Assembly: GCA_034440615.1 (NCBI GenBank)
Contig: JAOTOM010003166.1
Location: forward strand, 1-64,000
Direction of reading: 5' to 3'
DNA from: Ashinkailepas kermadecensis
Taxonomy: Eukaryota; Arthropoda; Thecostraca; Neolepadidae
Length of the DNA: 64,000 nucleotides
Part shown: piece after piece, positions 24,301 through 37,926 of the stretch
How the letters are laid out: every line of letters begins with the position of its first letter
Position numbering within the stretch: position 1 is the first letter of the stretch
Translations under genes and position numbers: made by a program
The notes under the pieces: model-generated
Databases searched by the model: none
Told to the model about the DNA's origin: nothing
What the model saw: the letters and a program-made list of their open reading frames with translations, nothing else

Positions 24301-25193
24301 TATGCCCCCCTCCACTCCAATGATTTAGCTGCCCTTGACCCGGGTTTATTCTTCGTTCCAGTGAAACCCACCGGGTCGCCGCCTGTACTGGAACCCTCGC
24401 TACCTTTCTGCGTGAAGGAAGAAGGATAACTTGGTCTCTTTAATTTGCTTGTCCCATGCCCGTTTAAAGCTTACCCTTATGTGAATAAATGCCTGCAATG
24501 TCACGTCGTGCTGGTCTCTACGTCGGAGATGTCAGGAAGTTTCGTAGTGCTGACATTTCCTCAGTAGCAACGGTTTAGTGTAACCAAAAATGTATTCTTA
24601 TTCTTAGTTATTCTACACTTTTCTACTGTGTAGGTCGCCAACTAGGAAACACTATCGTAAAGAACCCTGTGTGCTGCTTACATATTCTAAATTACTCGAC
24701 ATGTAGCATGAACGAATCTTGCGCAGTGACTCTTGTAATTGTCATTGTACGATATTCTAAGCAACGGAAATTTCCGATGTGCATTTGTGCCAAAGGTAAT
24801 CCATAGGTGTCGGATTTTCTTTTCCCGATGAATTATTAGGAAGTCAGAGGGGAATCATCTGCATATTTGTGCTCCCTTCCACTTCTGCAGTCTATGATGT
24901 CGTCAAGGATATCCCCTTGGCCTATGGCGCAACTGCACCTGCCGGGATCAAAGTTATTACCAGGTCAGTTTCAGTAGTGCACCAGGTGAAGATAAAAATG
25001 CGGGATCTTGAACTTAATATGTAAATATATATTTGTATCGCAGTGTCGGATTGAACCAAACTTCTGATGTTGCCGACTAATATGCATAGGCAGAACATGT
25101 GTTTTATGGATACCCTGCATTCAATTTCATAGACATGGTATTAGAAAAGCAATGCAAATATGAATATTGTCAGCAACCACCATTTTAATGGGT
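24301..25193. other. no further gene seen; possible 3' flank of the small gene
   Basis: Contains the AATAAA at 24484-24489 and mixed unique sequence up to the second R1 copy. Confidence 0.45.
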
Positions 25194-26233
25194 GGTTGCT
25201 GGGTCTTATGTCTGGGCTTGGGTAATAATGGCCGACATACCTACATTTTAAATGAGTCAAAGCCTTGCCAGGACTTGCCTGCTCGAACTTGCGATCGGCG
25301 GGCACCCCCACAGGTGGTCCTGGGCCACAAATCGGTCGGGATGCCCCCCCCTATTGTCTTTCTAACCTATCCTGCCCGGGGTCACATAGGGAGACCCACA
25401 AATCCCCTGCCTGTCCTATCCTTGGGGGCTGACGGAACGCCAAACATCATCTTCCCTGCCTGTGCCAAAATCGAGAGGCCCAGGCCTACTGGAATAGCTG
25501 AGACGGGAAAGGAATACCAACCTGGCCGTTTTGGGCTGCTACCTAAACTGTGCACACAGATTCATCCCGAACCAAGATTGGGTGCCGCTGTCTGCGAGCT
25601 TACCCATCGACCCCGTCGGGTCTTACCACCCTCGGGGTGCCCTTCCGTGCTCTGTGATCACCAGACCGGAGGGATTTGCGGCCTAGAACTACTCAAGTTA
25701 TCCAGCTGCCCTGTGAAATTTCCCGTCTTTCCGGCACGCTTTCCCAGGGGTTCAACCAACAGTGTTTCATCATTTCCCGTCTTCTATCAACCATCCTCCG
25801 TCTCCTCCGGAGAGAAGAGGGCGGAGGCTATTCGTAGCTCACGTTTTGGCCCATGGAATTTATCGCCCGTGGAAGAGCGGCTTGCAAACCGTCTCCTCGC
25901 TAAAATGCGTAAGTCGTCTCACGTTTTCCGTCACAGACGGTAGTCGGGTTCGTCCTGTCCTGTCTTGCCGGCTAGCTTTTGCATTAAGTAACGGACGAAC
26001 CCGGAATTAAGTCCCTATCAAATCCCTCTTCGCACCTAGTACGTTTAGCCACTTAATGGTCAGTGCACTGTTCGTCCCTCAACGGCACCAACTTAAGGCT
26101 TTTGGACCTCCGAATGTTTACCCGGCCCGCAGCATCCAAGGGCAATACATTTACTGACAGGTACAAAGCCTGAGGGCGAGTTTTCATCGATTGCACGGTA
26201 AACGTTGTTTTATTCCATCGTGACTGCTTTGCG
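25194..26233 (+). repeat. ~1-kb dispersed repeat (family R1), copy B
   Basis: Direct repeat of copy A, about 3.3 kb downstream in the same orientation. A 258-codon + frame here (25167-25943) runs through repeat sequence and is broken by stops and indels in copy A, so it is not called coding. Confidence 0.85.
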
Positions 26234-26914
26234 ATATTTCATGGACATTTTTGCCGTGGAAAGTTCACATAACCATACATATGGTGCAAAATGTATGCCG
26301 CGAATGTACAACTTATTTATCTGGTAGCAGCACTTATAGGGAGGTGCCACGTCTCGGACCAAGCTAGGTCGACCTGGGTCAGCAACACTACAAGGTCAAC
26401 TTTCAACTTTGTGTGCCCTTTAGCAACCTGCAATGTGCTGAGGGGCTCTGTATCACCGTGACGCAATGCAGTTGACCAAAGAGCGATGCAAGGGAGCGTG
26501 GACAACCTCGTGTCGGGCCACGTTTTTTTGGCATAGTTTGCTTTTTGCTCGCTTAAAAGTCTCCGCCCGATCTCGGCGTGACTTAAAACGCACACAACGG
26601 ACCACAGTGTCCTCTATAATTATATTGAGTCTGAAGCCCATTTCCTTTCAGGGTGCAACGTTATCCTCGGTTACATATATTAATCAACTTCCTGAGTTCA
26701 ATGGAGCGGTACTATTTCGCCGTGCCATTTAAAGCAGGAGGAAGTCTCGTAGACACGTTGTACTTAGTGACCCAGTGCACTTGTTCACGAGTTTTTACAA
26801 GCTAGCGGTTATTGCGCATCGCTTCCCAAGGTCAAGAACCCTCGACTCGGCGCCTTCGACTGGGTGACATGTTTGATTTGGGAGCAGGTGTCTGGCGTTT
26901 GATTGGAGAGCGAG
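26234..26914. other. no gene seen
   Basis: Unique-looking sequence between R1 copy B and the (GA)n block. Confidence 0.45.
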
Positions 26915-27290
<376 letters not shown>

Positions 27291-28434
27291 GACAGAGAGA
27301 CAGAGCAACAGCGGGGGAAGAGACCGGGGGTATTCCCACCTTGACCGTAACCGCTGAGTGACGTGGGGCCCCAGCAGATCTCCTAAGATACTTTAATTCC
27401 CCATGGAAAGAAGGTGGTTATTTAGCATGTGGTGAGCCAGAAGACCTGCCCTCTTCATTAAGGCCTTTCAGGAATCGATTGGTTCTCCTGTCGTCTAAAC
27501 TCGCATCAGTAATGTGCATGTGTGTTTATGTACTCATTTTTACCATTCATTTATAAACTATAAACATTCATGTATCCTCCACAGCAACCTTGAACCATGC
27601 ATTTCTAAACTATAAACATTCATGTATCATGCACAGCAACCTTGAAACCATGCTCCATAATACCCTTGATCGTCACACTTCGCTCCTCCCCTTTACCCTT
27701 CCCGGGGCTACCAATACCACCGCTGGCTGGGGCCATCACATACACAAAAAACCGGTAGCGGACTGGTCACATTTTGGGCATGATGGGTGAAGGATACTTC
27801 GCCATTCACTGGTCTGTTTCACTCACATTTCGCGCTGTCAGCTTCGTTTTCGCTGTCTGGCAGGGGTGGCCCAGTCGATCCCCACGCGAGCGAAGTTCAC
27901 CGTTTAACCACAATCACTCCACTCAGCTCGCAAGCGACTCCCGAACGATTCCGTTGGATGTGAGAGCTTCTCGGCAATTCCGTCGAATGCGTCCCTTCTA
28001 CTCCATCGCAGCCGTATTTATACCCACTCCGCACGTCGGGCCGGGGTCAGGTGTACGCTTATCTGGTTTTCTTCCTTTGTTGCTGGTGGCTTGACCGGTG
28101 ACCGCCGATGACCGATGATGACTCCTGGCGACGGCTGGTGACCGCTGACCGCTGATTGGCGGTTGGCGGTTCCGGCTGTCAAGAGAGGTGGCTGCTTCTA
28201 GGCTACTGGGTCAGGCTGATACCCTGTGGCTAGGCGGAAGTCATGGTTTGCTTTGGCAGTAGCACTGAAAGTGGCTGCTGTTGGCAATAGGCACCTGGGT
28301 GTGAGTTTTTCTTGCGACGAGTGGGCTTCGTGTTTGAGCTTGGTTTTCACACATTTCGCCCAGCGGCGCCTGGTTCCCGGTCTGTGGAGGCTCGAAGTTT
28401 CGCGGGTCGGCCGCATTGCTACCGTATGAAACGC
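27291..28434. other. no gene seen; small tandem duplications
   Basis: A ~62-bp tandem duplication sits at 27541-27660 (ATAAACATTCATGTATC … CAGCAACCTTGAA, twice). TGACCGCYGA words repeat at 28092-28165. No coding motif. Confidence 0.6.
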
Positions 28435-29635
28435 CGTATTGAAAAACGTAAGCCGTCTTACAAAATCAGTGTTTACATTTGAAGATGTGACTAATCTGCC
28501 AACCGTACACCACAATTCAGTGACAGGTGATCAGATAAACAATGTTGATTTCATTGATAGTGATGTTGTTTTCAATTATATCAGGAAAATAAAGCCAAAC
28601 AAGGCAGCAGGACCTGATAGAATTTATGCCAGAGTATTGCGGGAAGCTGAAAAAGAACTGGCAATTCCACTTAGTATAATATTTTGTAGATCAGTTTCAC
28701 AAAATGAAATGCCAACAGATTGGAAAAAGGCAACTGTAGTTCCTATTTTCAAGAAAGGAGAAGGATGGAAAGTCGAAAACTATAGGCCAGTAAGCCTCAC
28801 ATCCCTAGTCTGCAAGGCACTCGAATCAATTATCAAGGATAGAATAGTTAGTTTTCTGGAAGAAAACAGATTGATTCAAGATACTCAACATAGGTTTAGA
28901 AAAGGGCGATCCTGTTTCACAAATTTCTTGGACTTTTTGAATTTTGCTACAGAACAATTTGATGAGGGAAATCAGGTTGATGTAGCATATCTTGACTTCA
29001 GTAAGGCCTTTGACAAGGTACCCCATAAACGGTTAATGATGCAGCTTCAGGGCCATGGTATTGCAGGTAGCATCCTAAAATGGATAGAGTTGTGGCTAGA
29101 CAGCAGGGAGTGATGCTAAATGGTGCAAAGTCATCATGGCAAATTTTTTTTTAGTGAAGTCCCCAGGGGTCAGTACTGGGGCCACTATTGTTCATTATAT
29201 TTGTAAATAACATTGAAAGTGGCCGAAGCAGCAAGGTTTTGAAATTTGCGGATGATTTGAAGGTCTTTAGGGAAATAACAGGACACAATGAGCAGGTCTT
29301 GCTGCAGAAAGACTTAGACGAGCTTGTGAAGTGGCCTGAAGGATGGCAAATGAAATTTAATTTTGATAAGTGCAAAATCATGCATGTAGGTAGGCAGCAT
29401 ATGAAGGCTCCATACTTGATGGGTGGCCAAGTACTATCTGTGACTCAGCAGGTGAAGGACTTAGGTGTTATTTTGAACATAAAATTGGTGGCATCAGAAT
29501 AAACCAAAGAAGCCAGGAAGAAGGCACTAAGAATGCTTGGGACAATAAATAGGAACGTATCATACAAAAGTGTTGAAGTCAAAAGGAAGTTTTATTTTGC
29601 AAATTTAAGGCCACCTTTTGAAAAATTTTTTTAAG
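28435..29635 (+). mobile_element. CR1-like LINE fragment (reverse transcriptase)
   Basis: + strand RT, 5' and 3' truncated and broken by at least one frameshift. Frame 1 (28439-29113) holds NKAAGPDRI, WKKATVVPIFKKGE, NYRPVSLTSLVCK, HRFRKGRSC and motif A AYLDFSKAFDKVPH. After the break near 29113-29160 the next frame (to 29502) has QGSVLGPLLFIIFVNN and motif C KFADDLKVF, then GVILNIKL. Further sequence to about 29622 encodes the start of the C-terminal domain. No RNase H follows, as expected for CR1. The C-terminal end of the same family lies at 51512-52106. The 3' end is cut by the R2 repeat at 29636. Confidence 0.9.
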
Positions 29636-30460
29636 CAGGGGCGTCGATTTGTATCCTTTTGTGGGGGCCATGGCCCCACCAATGTTGATCTTGCGCCCCC
29701 CAATGTTGATTTGCCCCCCCCCAATAACCTATGCTATTTTATGCTGATAAGAAAGCTAAAGGGAAAAAATGAAAAACACCATGCTAAGTAGAAACATTGA
29801 TGTTAAACAGCACATTTTGTACTGAAGAGAAACAGATTTGGATTAGATAGTGGACTGACCCTCCACCTTTTGCTGAAAAATGTAAAATTGTGTGCAAAAA
29901 CAAACAAAATAGCTGGAATTCCCTCCACTGTGGAAGTACAGCTTACATCACAAAATGTTGAGATTAGCGATGCTGACGCATTTTAAACCAGATTGTCTGA
30001 AAGAAATCTGTTAAGCAACTAAACAACAATTGCATGGTCATACTGATGCTTGTACACACCACCAATGGCAAAACCACATGCATATGGAGCTTGAACATGA
30101 TTAAAATTCCATTCTCAATTTCCAGTCATTGTCAAACTTGCATGCAAATCATGGTTATCATTGAGATTGTGGATATACAAACTATAATTATATTTAGCAA
30201 CCTACCCATCACACCATCAGCTTGATATTTACCAAGGTAGGTACCTACCTAGGTACATGCCCAATTATGGGGCAACCCAATCTCAAACTGAACCAACAAA
30301 ATCAAAGTGTGAGCCAATCTGCCAGCCTATGAAAACATGAGAGAAAAGTCAGCAAGAAGCCATATAGACACCTCATTATAATTGATATTCCTGAAAAACA
30401 ATAGGTATTAAGCTATGGCCACACATGACTTCCTAAACAAACCCTATAGTCATACAAGAC
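29636..30460 (+). repeat. dispersed repeat (family R2), copy 1
   Basis: Begins GCAGGGGCGTCGATTTGTAT and contains CATGGCCCCACCAATGTTGA and CCTATGCTATTTT. Matches 31815-32680 end to end at perhaps 80% identity by eye. Non-coding. Confidence 0.85.
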
Positions 30461-30589
30461 CAGTGTCTGGCAGCCCGCATTAAATGTGTCACCCACTATT
30501 ACCTTAGAAGGTACACCAAAGTTCGCCTTCAAGCTTTCGTGACGTCATAGTTCTTTTTTCTCTTACATTCAAGAAATTGGTAGCATCAG

Positions 30590-31800
30590 GCGTGTTTCAA
30601 TTTCACTGCGCATGAGACAGTTAAAGCATTTTACAATTTTCAATTTTCAAAGTTTAAAGAACCTAACACAGCCAAACCTAACCTATCATAAGTTGCTGTT
30701 GAATAAAAAAATATTGGTAAATTTGCAGTTTAAGGTGATTTTTTTGTTGTTTGAATTTTTTCGTCAGAATACCATGTTCATTACGGTGACTAAGATGATG
30801 GGACCACTTATTTTCGGTGCAAATTCATTTTATTTTAATTTGAAGAAAACAAATTTTCCAACTTAAAAAACCTAAACCAAACTACCCTAACCACACCTAA
30901 CCCATTTGTTTGCTTTATGGTGACAAATGTGTGCAAAAACTTTTCTTGGTTGGTTGGTTGGTTATTTTGGTTTACGGCCGCATTGACTGCGTTGGTCATA
31001 CAGCTCCCATACAACTTTTCTTGTTCCTACCTTAAAGCACAATAATACCCAAAAGTTTTCCCCCAAAAAATTATAAACCTGTTCACGAGAAAAAAAAATT
31101 CAAAAGCAGCCTAGGTTAGGTTAGGCTGGATAGGTTTCTTTTTTAAAGTTGATAATTTTCATAAAATAAATTAATTGACATTTTAATTTTTTTATTTTGT
31201 GTTCTCAAAAGATAGGTTAGGCTAGGTTAGGTTAGGTTTTGTTGCATTTAAAAAAAACATTCATGTTTATGCTATGTTACCGAACTCAAAGCCCTTTTTG
31301 GCATTATTTTGCTCACAACCTGAAAAATAAGCATTTGCACAGAAAATAAGTGGGTCCAATCATCTTAGTCACCTTCATAAACATGGTATTCTGCAGAAAA
31401 ATTGTTTAAAAAAGGAAAAAAGAACACCTTAAACTGCAAAGTTACCAAATAATTCGCAATTTGTGGGGAAACATTTTTGGAAATTTTTTGAAAAGTTTTC
31501 CAATTTGAAAAGCCTAAACTAACCTAATTTAACCAAACCTAACCCATTTGTTTGCTATATGGAGGCAAATGTGTGTAAAAACTTGTCTTGTTACCACCTT
31601 AAAGCACAATAATACCGGTTTGGCTAGGTTAGGCTAGTTTAGTTGTTTAACTTGGAAAAAAATCAAAAAATTTTCACAAAATAAAATAAAATCGGAAATT
31701 TTCCTTCAAAAGCAGCTGACATTAGGTTCGGTTAGGTTGGGTTCGGTTGTTCAATTTATAAAATTTTCAGAATATATATTGCTTAATTTTTGTTTCTAAT
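30590..31800. repeat. AT-rich dispersed repeats (family R3), several copies with TTAGG runs
   Basis: At least two inward- and outward-facing R3 copies: GAATACCATGTTCATTACGG at 30767 and the reverse form near 31365-31392. TTAGG-like runs are at 31108-31126 and 31205-31235. A short SINE-tail relative (GGTTGGTTGGTTATTTTGG … CATACAGCTCC) is at 30948-31010. Confidence 0.75.
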
Positions 31801-31814
31801 ATTTTTATTCAAAG

Positions 31815-32680
31815 CAGGGGCGTCGATTTGTATCCTTTTTTGGGGTCCATGGCCCCACCAATGTTGATCTTGGCCCCCTCAATGTTGATTTTCCCCCCCC
31901 AAATAGCCTATGCTATTTTTATGCTGAGAAGAAAGTTAAAGGAAAAAAGAGAAAAAAAAACACCATGCTACTTACAAAACTTAGTTGATGCCAACCAGCA
32001 CATTTTGTACTGAAATGAAACAGATTTGAATTGGATAGTGGATTGACTCTCCACCTTTTGCTGCAAAATTGAACATTTTGTGAAAAAAACCAAAGGAGTT
32101 GGATTTCCTTCCACTTTGCAAGCACGACTTACATCATAAAATGTCGAGATTAGCTGCTGCTGATTCATTTGAAACCAGATTGTTTGAAAAAAATCTGCAA
32201 AGCCACTAGATAACAATTGCATTGTCATAATGATGCTTGCACACATGACCAATGGCAGAAGCACATGCATATGGAGCTTGAACTGGATTCATCCCACTCA
32301 ATTTCCAGTAATCGTCAAACTTGCACACAATCCAGTCCAGTCAACAACAATCAGTTTTCATTGAAATTGTGGATATGCAAACTATATTTGTCTTCAGCAG
32401 TCAATCCATCGTACTATAAGCTTGATATTTACCTAGGTACCACCTATATCCCAATGACAATGTGCATATATTCATTATTGACACGCAGCATCCCAGTCTC
32501 GACCTGCACCAAGAGCCACATCAACATGTAATATCTGCTAGCTTATGATACCATGAAAATAAAAAAGTCAGCAAGAAGCTGCATGCACACTGTATTATAA
32601 TTGCCATTCTTGAAGAAAGCAATAGGTAGGTACTAGGCCGTAGCTTACAAGACTTTCTAAACGAACCTTGTAAGCAAGGC
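31815..32680 (+). repeat. dispersed repeat (family R2), copy 2
   Basis: Direct copy of 29636-30460, same orientation, with R3 sequence between them. Shared blocks include GCAGGGGCGTCGATTTGTAT at the start and GTCAGCAAGAAGC near the end. Confidence 0.85.
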
Positions 32681-32716
32681 CATTTAATCCGCCATTTAGC
32701 CATTCCGCCATTTAGC

Positions 32717-33045
32717 CGCCCCGGTAGCTCAGTTGATTAGAGCGCTGGCCTGCTCTGGTCTCCCCTGTCCTGGCAACGCAGGGTTCGAGTCGCTTCGCGC
32801 GCTCGCATTTAGCCCCCGGCTGGGAGGGTCAGTTGGCAGCTGGCCCGATAAGGCCGGGGACGAGCTACCGGGCGGCCGTGTCGGTGCATTGACGGCACGT
32901 TAAACTTTCGGTCAAAATTCTGCCGTTGAACTTGAATTAATGGATCGGGTGGTGGGGCCAGGGTTCACGCAACAAGCTCTGCTTAGCAATAGGACCCTGG
33001 TTCATAAAGCCACCCCAACAAGAACTCGGATTAAATTTTTTTTTT
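32717..33045 (+). mobile_element. tRNA-derived SINE (family S1)
   Basis: Head CCGCCCCGGTAGCTCAGTTG then ATTAGAGCGCTGG is tRNA-like, with box A TAGCTCAGTTG and box B GGTTCGAGTCG. A long unrelated body follows, ending in CCACCCCAACAAGAACTCGG and a T/A-rich tail. The anticodon arm does not fold like a canonical tRNA, so it is not a functional tRNA gene. A second copy is at 15844-16158. Confidence 0.9.
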
Positions 33046-33356
33046 TTAAAATCAGATACAGTCACTAGATGATTTGAACGCTTCGGACTGATTGATCGTG
33101 ACGTAACCAGTTCGATATAGCCCGATTCCTATGCTGTACAGGGAGCTGCTGCGATTTCCGAAAAACCATATATCGGATTATATTGCGCCATTTCACATGA
33201 TTCTGGCACCGCAAAAGGATCGCTTCGCTTTCTTTCACCAATCTATCTACCACTTTTGCTCTAGCAATCGAAACTATCGCGGTATATAGCGTCAAAGTAT
33301 TTTTTCTTGCACACTGCCCAACCCGCATCCCAAACTTCGGGGCAGTTACGCCCAGC

Positions 33357-33425
33357 CGTGTGGCGCAGAGGTATGAACTCAAACTCGAGATCCAGAGTTG
33401 GCGGGTTCGAAGCTCTCCAAGAACC
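33357..33425 (+). mobile_element. tRNA-like segment, possible SINE head
   Basis: TGTGGCGCAGAGGTATGAAC supplies a box A-like motif, and GGCGGGTTCGAAGCTC a box B-like motif about 35 bp on. The stem pairings are weak and no repeat copy was found in the window. Confidence 0.35.
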
Positions 33426-33429
33426 CTGC

Positions 33430-34269
33430 TTTTTCAACCGCATTATTTTGCATTTTTAAATTAGTAGGAACATTACTGCGTGCCATCAAACATATTGAAC
33501 ACGCTAACTGCAACCTTAATCCTTGGCAACGCGGTACATAGTTTATCGTCGCTTTACCGAGGCTTATTTACCGACGCACCCGAGCAGAAATCGGGCATAT
33601 TCCAAATTCGGTGGAGAAATTCGGCGCAGCCTGGCAATCGCACTCGTGACGTCACAGCTCAGAAATATGGCCCTATGGCGGTTGCAGAAGTGACAAACAC
33701 CTGCTTGTAAGTTATATAAGGTCAAAACCCATCACCAAATGTGTCTGGAGAGACTTGATAGACACTAGCGCGCATTAAATGCCACAAATCGTGATGGGCG
33801 TTCCTCAGAACATCCAAAATCGTAACATCCAAAGAAAAATTCCAGTTACAGAAATTCCAGCGCCTAAAGTCTAAATTTGAGGTTACGGTCGACAAATGTG
33901 ACGGAGGTGAGACATTTGTGGTGCAATTGCGCGCAGTGTTTAATCCGGAGGCCAATCTCATGTGACGTCGTACTGATTCGTTTTTGTACTTCGCACATTC
34001 TGATGTATCTGCAGATTGGTGTGATTTTAAATAGTGAATAAATAGCTTGCTGATATTTAATTCCCAAAGGAACAGTAGTTGAAGAAGTTTGCAGGTAAGC
34101 TTGAACAAGTCCAGTCCATGCCTTTTTCTGATTTGTGCTCAGGGTTTCCATGTTAATATCACATAACTACCACGTTTGTCTTCAAGAAGAGCTGTTTTTA
34201 GTTTACTTTTATTAATATTTTCATTCCACTGCTCTTAGTGCTTTTTCTGCCCAGGATTGGGGCACCTAG
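33430..34269. other. no gene seen
   Basis: Open frames up to 128 codons without recognisable motifs. Confidence 0.45.
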
Positions 34270-34680
34270 TGTTGCATTTCCGTTCAGGGGTTGGCACACC
34301 TTTTGGTAAATTTACAGCTTAAGGTAATTTCTGATTTCTTGAATTTTTTTTAATGCAATGTTTAGGAATGTGATGAACATGATGTTACTGCTCATTTTGG
34401 TAAATTTGTGTTTTAAGGTGTTTTATGAATTCGTGGAATGTATCATTTCAATGCAATGCTTATGAATGTGACTCAGATGATGGCACCACTCATTTTCTAT
34501 ACAAATGCCTACATTTCAGGTTGTGAGCAAAATAACACCAAAAAAGGCTTTGAATTAGGTGACATAGGATAAGATATTTTTTTTAATAAAAAGAAATGCA
34601 ACATAACCTAACCTAACCTAGCCTAACCTCCCTTTGGAGAAAAACAAAACCAAAACATCAAGTTGTAAAAATTTCAAGCA
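34270..34680. repeat. AT-rich dispersed repeat (family R3) with CCTAA run
   Basis: Contains GCTTATGAATGTGACTCAGA, GGCACCACTCATTTTC and the run CATAACCTAACCTAACCTAG at about 34602-34628. Confidence 0.75.
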
Positions 34681-35889
34681 ATGTATTTTTTTACAATAAA
34701 AATGTAACCCAACTTAACATGTTGAAATGTAAAAGAACAATAACATGTTGAAAGTACTATATTTTCAGGAATGGAATCCTGTGCTGATAACATTTTCTGT
34801 GTTATAAATTTGCAAATCAGATCTACATCATTAGTGTTAATAAATATGAGAAATTCATAGAAATGCATACACCGGTTTGTGGACAAGAAGTTATTCTGAT
34901 GATTTCTGATGTATTGGAACATGACAAATGTTTCATGATAGAAGCAGGCAAAGTTAAAGTACTTATATCTCAATAAGTGGTCAGTTCACTAACAAGACAG
35001 CAAATTCACTCAAATAGCACTCAAAACACCAGGCGGCCCACTCTTTTTGCAAGTTTAAAATCGATGACAGTGCTTTCTTGAATCATGTTTAAAGCACATG
35101 AAGGAAATGTATTGCTGACACTTGTAAGGAACTGATGTGTGTAACGTTTAATTAACATTTCTAATGTACTGATGTTTGTACACAAAATATAGCTCACTAT
35201 TCTAAATAGCATGGGAAGTATGATGCCATATATCATGGCTAATTTATGGGCAAACTGTTATGCAGCAGATTCCCTGCATTGTTACTTAGTTATTTGGGCT
35301 TTAGGGCACATCGACCATGTTGATCACATAGCTCCCTGCATTGTTGTTAACTGATATATCAGTATGTTTGCAAATTCACTTATGAGTGAATCCATACCAT
35401 TCTCACTGGGGTATAAAAGCTACATCATAACATTGCTTCTACAATGCATATAACAGAAAGCCATCTCGATTGTCCTACTTACTCAGGACACCATAGAAGT
35501 CAATGAAGCCAATGAAAACCATAGAAGTCAATGAAAATGTTACTTCATCCCCTGTATTGTTAATGGAAACAGAAGTCTCTTGAACCATATGTTATGTCCT
35601 TCACAGTGTTGCTCCATCCATCTCCAACTCCAACCCTGACCAAACTTCAGGAGCTCATCCATCTCCAAAGCAGTCTGTTGAAGAAGGTATGTATTGCAGC
35701 ATAACTACTGTGACTTGAATTCCATGGTATCCATGTTGCCTTACAATCCATCCTTGCTGATCCATGTAGCAGATGTTTGACTTTCCTCAAACTGTCTGGA
35801 TAACTGGGGAGTTGAAATCACATGTGAGTGATGAAACAGATGAACTATTCCTGGATTCTTATGTTGCATCATTGCATGGCACAGTGACA
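34681..35889. other. no gene seen
   Basis: AT-rich. A SINE-tail relative in reverse orientation is at about 35285-35340 (TTATTTGGGCTTTAGGGCAC then ATCGACCATG). A duplicated CATAGAAGTCAATGAA lies at 35495-35535. Confidence 0.5.
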
Positions 35890-36930
35890 TACCGAATGGG
35901 GGAGGGGGGCATTGTGGGCAGTTGCCTCCCCCCCCCCCTCCTGATAGGTTGTGGGGCCCCCAAGAATCCGCCGAGCTCAGGAAAAAAATGCGCCATGCTC
36001 CCTAAAAATTGCACTCGGTCCACCAAAAATCGCACCGGGGCTCAGAAAAATGACATTGGGGGCCCCCAAAAGTAGCGCAGGGGCCCCCGATAATGACGCT
36101 GGGGCCTCAAAAGTTTGCACCTGGGCCCCTGAAAATCACGTTGGGGCCGCAAAAAAAGTCGTGCCGGGGTTCAAGAAAGTCACGACGGGGGCCACAAACG
36201 GTCGGGCCGGGGCCTCCTGAAAATCACGCTGAGACTGGGGTACTAAGAATTATCACCCGGGCCCCTGAAAATCACGCTAGAGGCCTGACAGGTCCCACCG
36301 GGGCTCTAAAAGTCTCGTTGAGATCACCCAACAAATGAAGCCGGGTAAATGAAAAACAGTCCGGACACGGAAAATCAATCTGGGATCTCAACAATGGCTC
36401 CAAAAGCCCACAAAACTTGTTGGGCCCCCAAAAACGTGTCGTAGCCACCGCAAGGGATCCAAACAAGTGACCACGGGGCCCCAAAAAATCGCACTTAGAC
36501 CAAAAAAATTCACGCCGCTTCTCTTGAAAATCTCACTGGGGCCAAAACGTCGTGCCGGAGCCCCACAAGTTGCAGCTGGCTTCCCAAGGACCAATATATA
36601 CCCGGAATGTCACCTTGCGGACGCAAAAATTGCGTCAAGGATCCACAAAATAAGAAGTCGTCGGACGCCGGAAAAGAAACCTGTTGAGGCACCGAAAAAA
36701 ACGCACCGAGAGCCCGAAGAAACGTACCGGGCTCCAAAAATAGCCTGCAGGGGGCTTATAAAATAGACTTCACCACAAAAACCACAAGGAGGCTCCATCG
36801 AATCGACCAGAGCACCGGAAAATTCAGAATGGGTCCCGAAAGAAAATTATCCGAAGGGCCTTTCTACTCTCGATCGTGCAATCTGCGGAAAAAAACACGT
36901 TGAGCAGCCGCAGTGGCGTACTAAAGGGAA
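35890..36930 (+). repeat. ~30-bp degenerate satellite element, copy 1
   Basis: Irregular ~30-bp units of the form GGGGCCCCTGAAAATCACGC or GGGGCCCCAAAAGTCGTGCC. It starts after a GTGACATACCGAATGGGGGA-type head and ends GAGCAGCCGCAGTGGCGTAC. The same head, unit and tail occur in inverse orientation at 40380-43435. Open frames are repeat-driven. Confidence 0.85.
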
Positions 36931-37926
36931 AAATTCCCCTCCCTAATGTCAGGCACCAAGGAAATACTTTCACCCACCGTCATCACTGTTCAGGTCTGCT
37001 GTGCTCTGATGCTCCATCAATGCCGGTGTGTTTTAGCCTGCATCTGATCGCTGAAGTATTTTTATTTAAGCCGGTGTGTGTTTGTTGGTGTGTGGAGTGA
37101 GGAGGAGGGTAACGGTGACGGTGACGGTGACGATAGATCCGAGCCCACTATATGGCACTGCAGTCGCATGCTATTACTCAGAGTTGTTATGTTGACATGT
37201 ACTGAGCACTGCTCTTTTAATTATGTGACTTCACCAGTTATTGGACGATTTTCCCCGTTGGTGAGGATGCTGAATAAACATAAACATACACATCGTCGAA
37301 TAAAAAATCAGAATTTCTGAGATCCGAAAATATAGTGGGCTAAATCCGATGAGTTTTTTTTTTGGGGGGGGGGGGGGGTCTAGTGCGTTGGCACTTCGGC
37401 CCCCCCCCAATGTTTTTCAAAAATCGACACCCCTGAGTCGAAAGATGAGGAATGGCCAGGCACTTAAAAACTATGGAACTAATCTGGGCATCAATGGTGC
37501 ATGTAGAAATTGTCATGGTGACACCTTATCTGAAGGAGTGCCACTGTGAAATTATCTGGAGTAGCGCCTTGGGGTGAAAAATTCGAGGGGTGCACTCGAG
37601 CATAATGCAGGGTGTATTTTTTCTTAGAGGGGCGCCTCTGGCAGAAAGTTTTCGAGGTAGGCGTGCATTCAAGGGGCACCACCTTCCATGAGTGGCGGGT
37701 GGGGGCGCATGCCTCCAATGTCCCCTGTATCCGCTCCTGCCTGAGCTTCCCAAAGCAGCGCTGGCCTCCCTGGTCCTTTCTTGATGACAATTCAAGTGGA
37801 GTTGAAATTAAATTGAGCTCTTTGAAACGCTGGCCAACTTAATGGATGTCTGGAAGGTGGCTGGCAAGAATTTAACCTCGCCCACTTCGTTTTTAAGGTC
37901 AATTGCCTTATCTTTCCTCCAGTGCG
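36931..37926. other. no gene seen; short repeat fragments
   Basis: A (GGTGAC)n run is at 37109-37133. At 37355-37437 a G/C-homopolymer segment resembles an inverted piece of the R2 head (CCCCCCCAATG … ATCGACACCCCTG). Confidence 0.5.

Noticed and set aside
25167..25943. 258-codon + frame in R1 copy B
   Set aside because: The same region in copies A and C is broken by indels and stops; no known domain.
32717..33045. Functional tRNA gene
   Set aside because: A and B boxes are present but the anticodon and acceptor stems do not pair; long body and tail plus a second copy identify a SINE.
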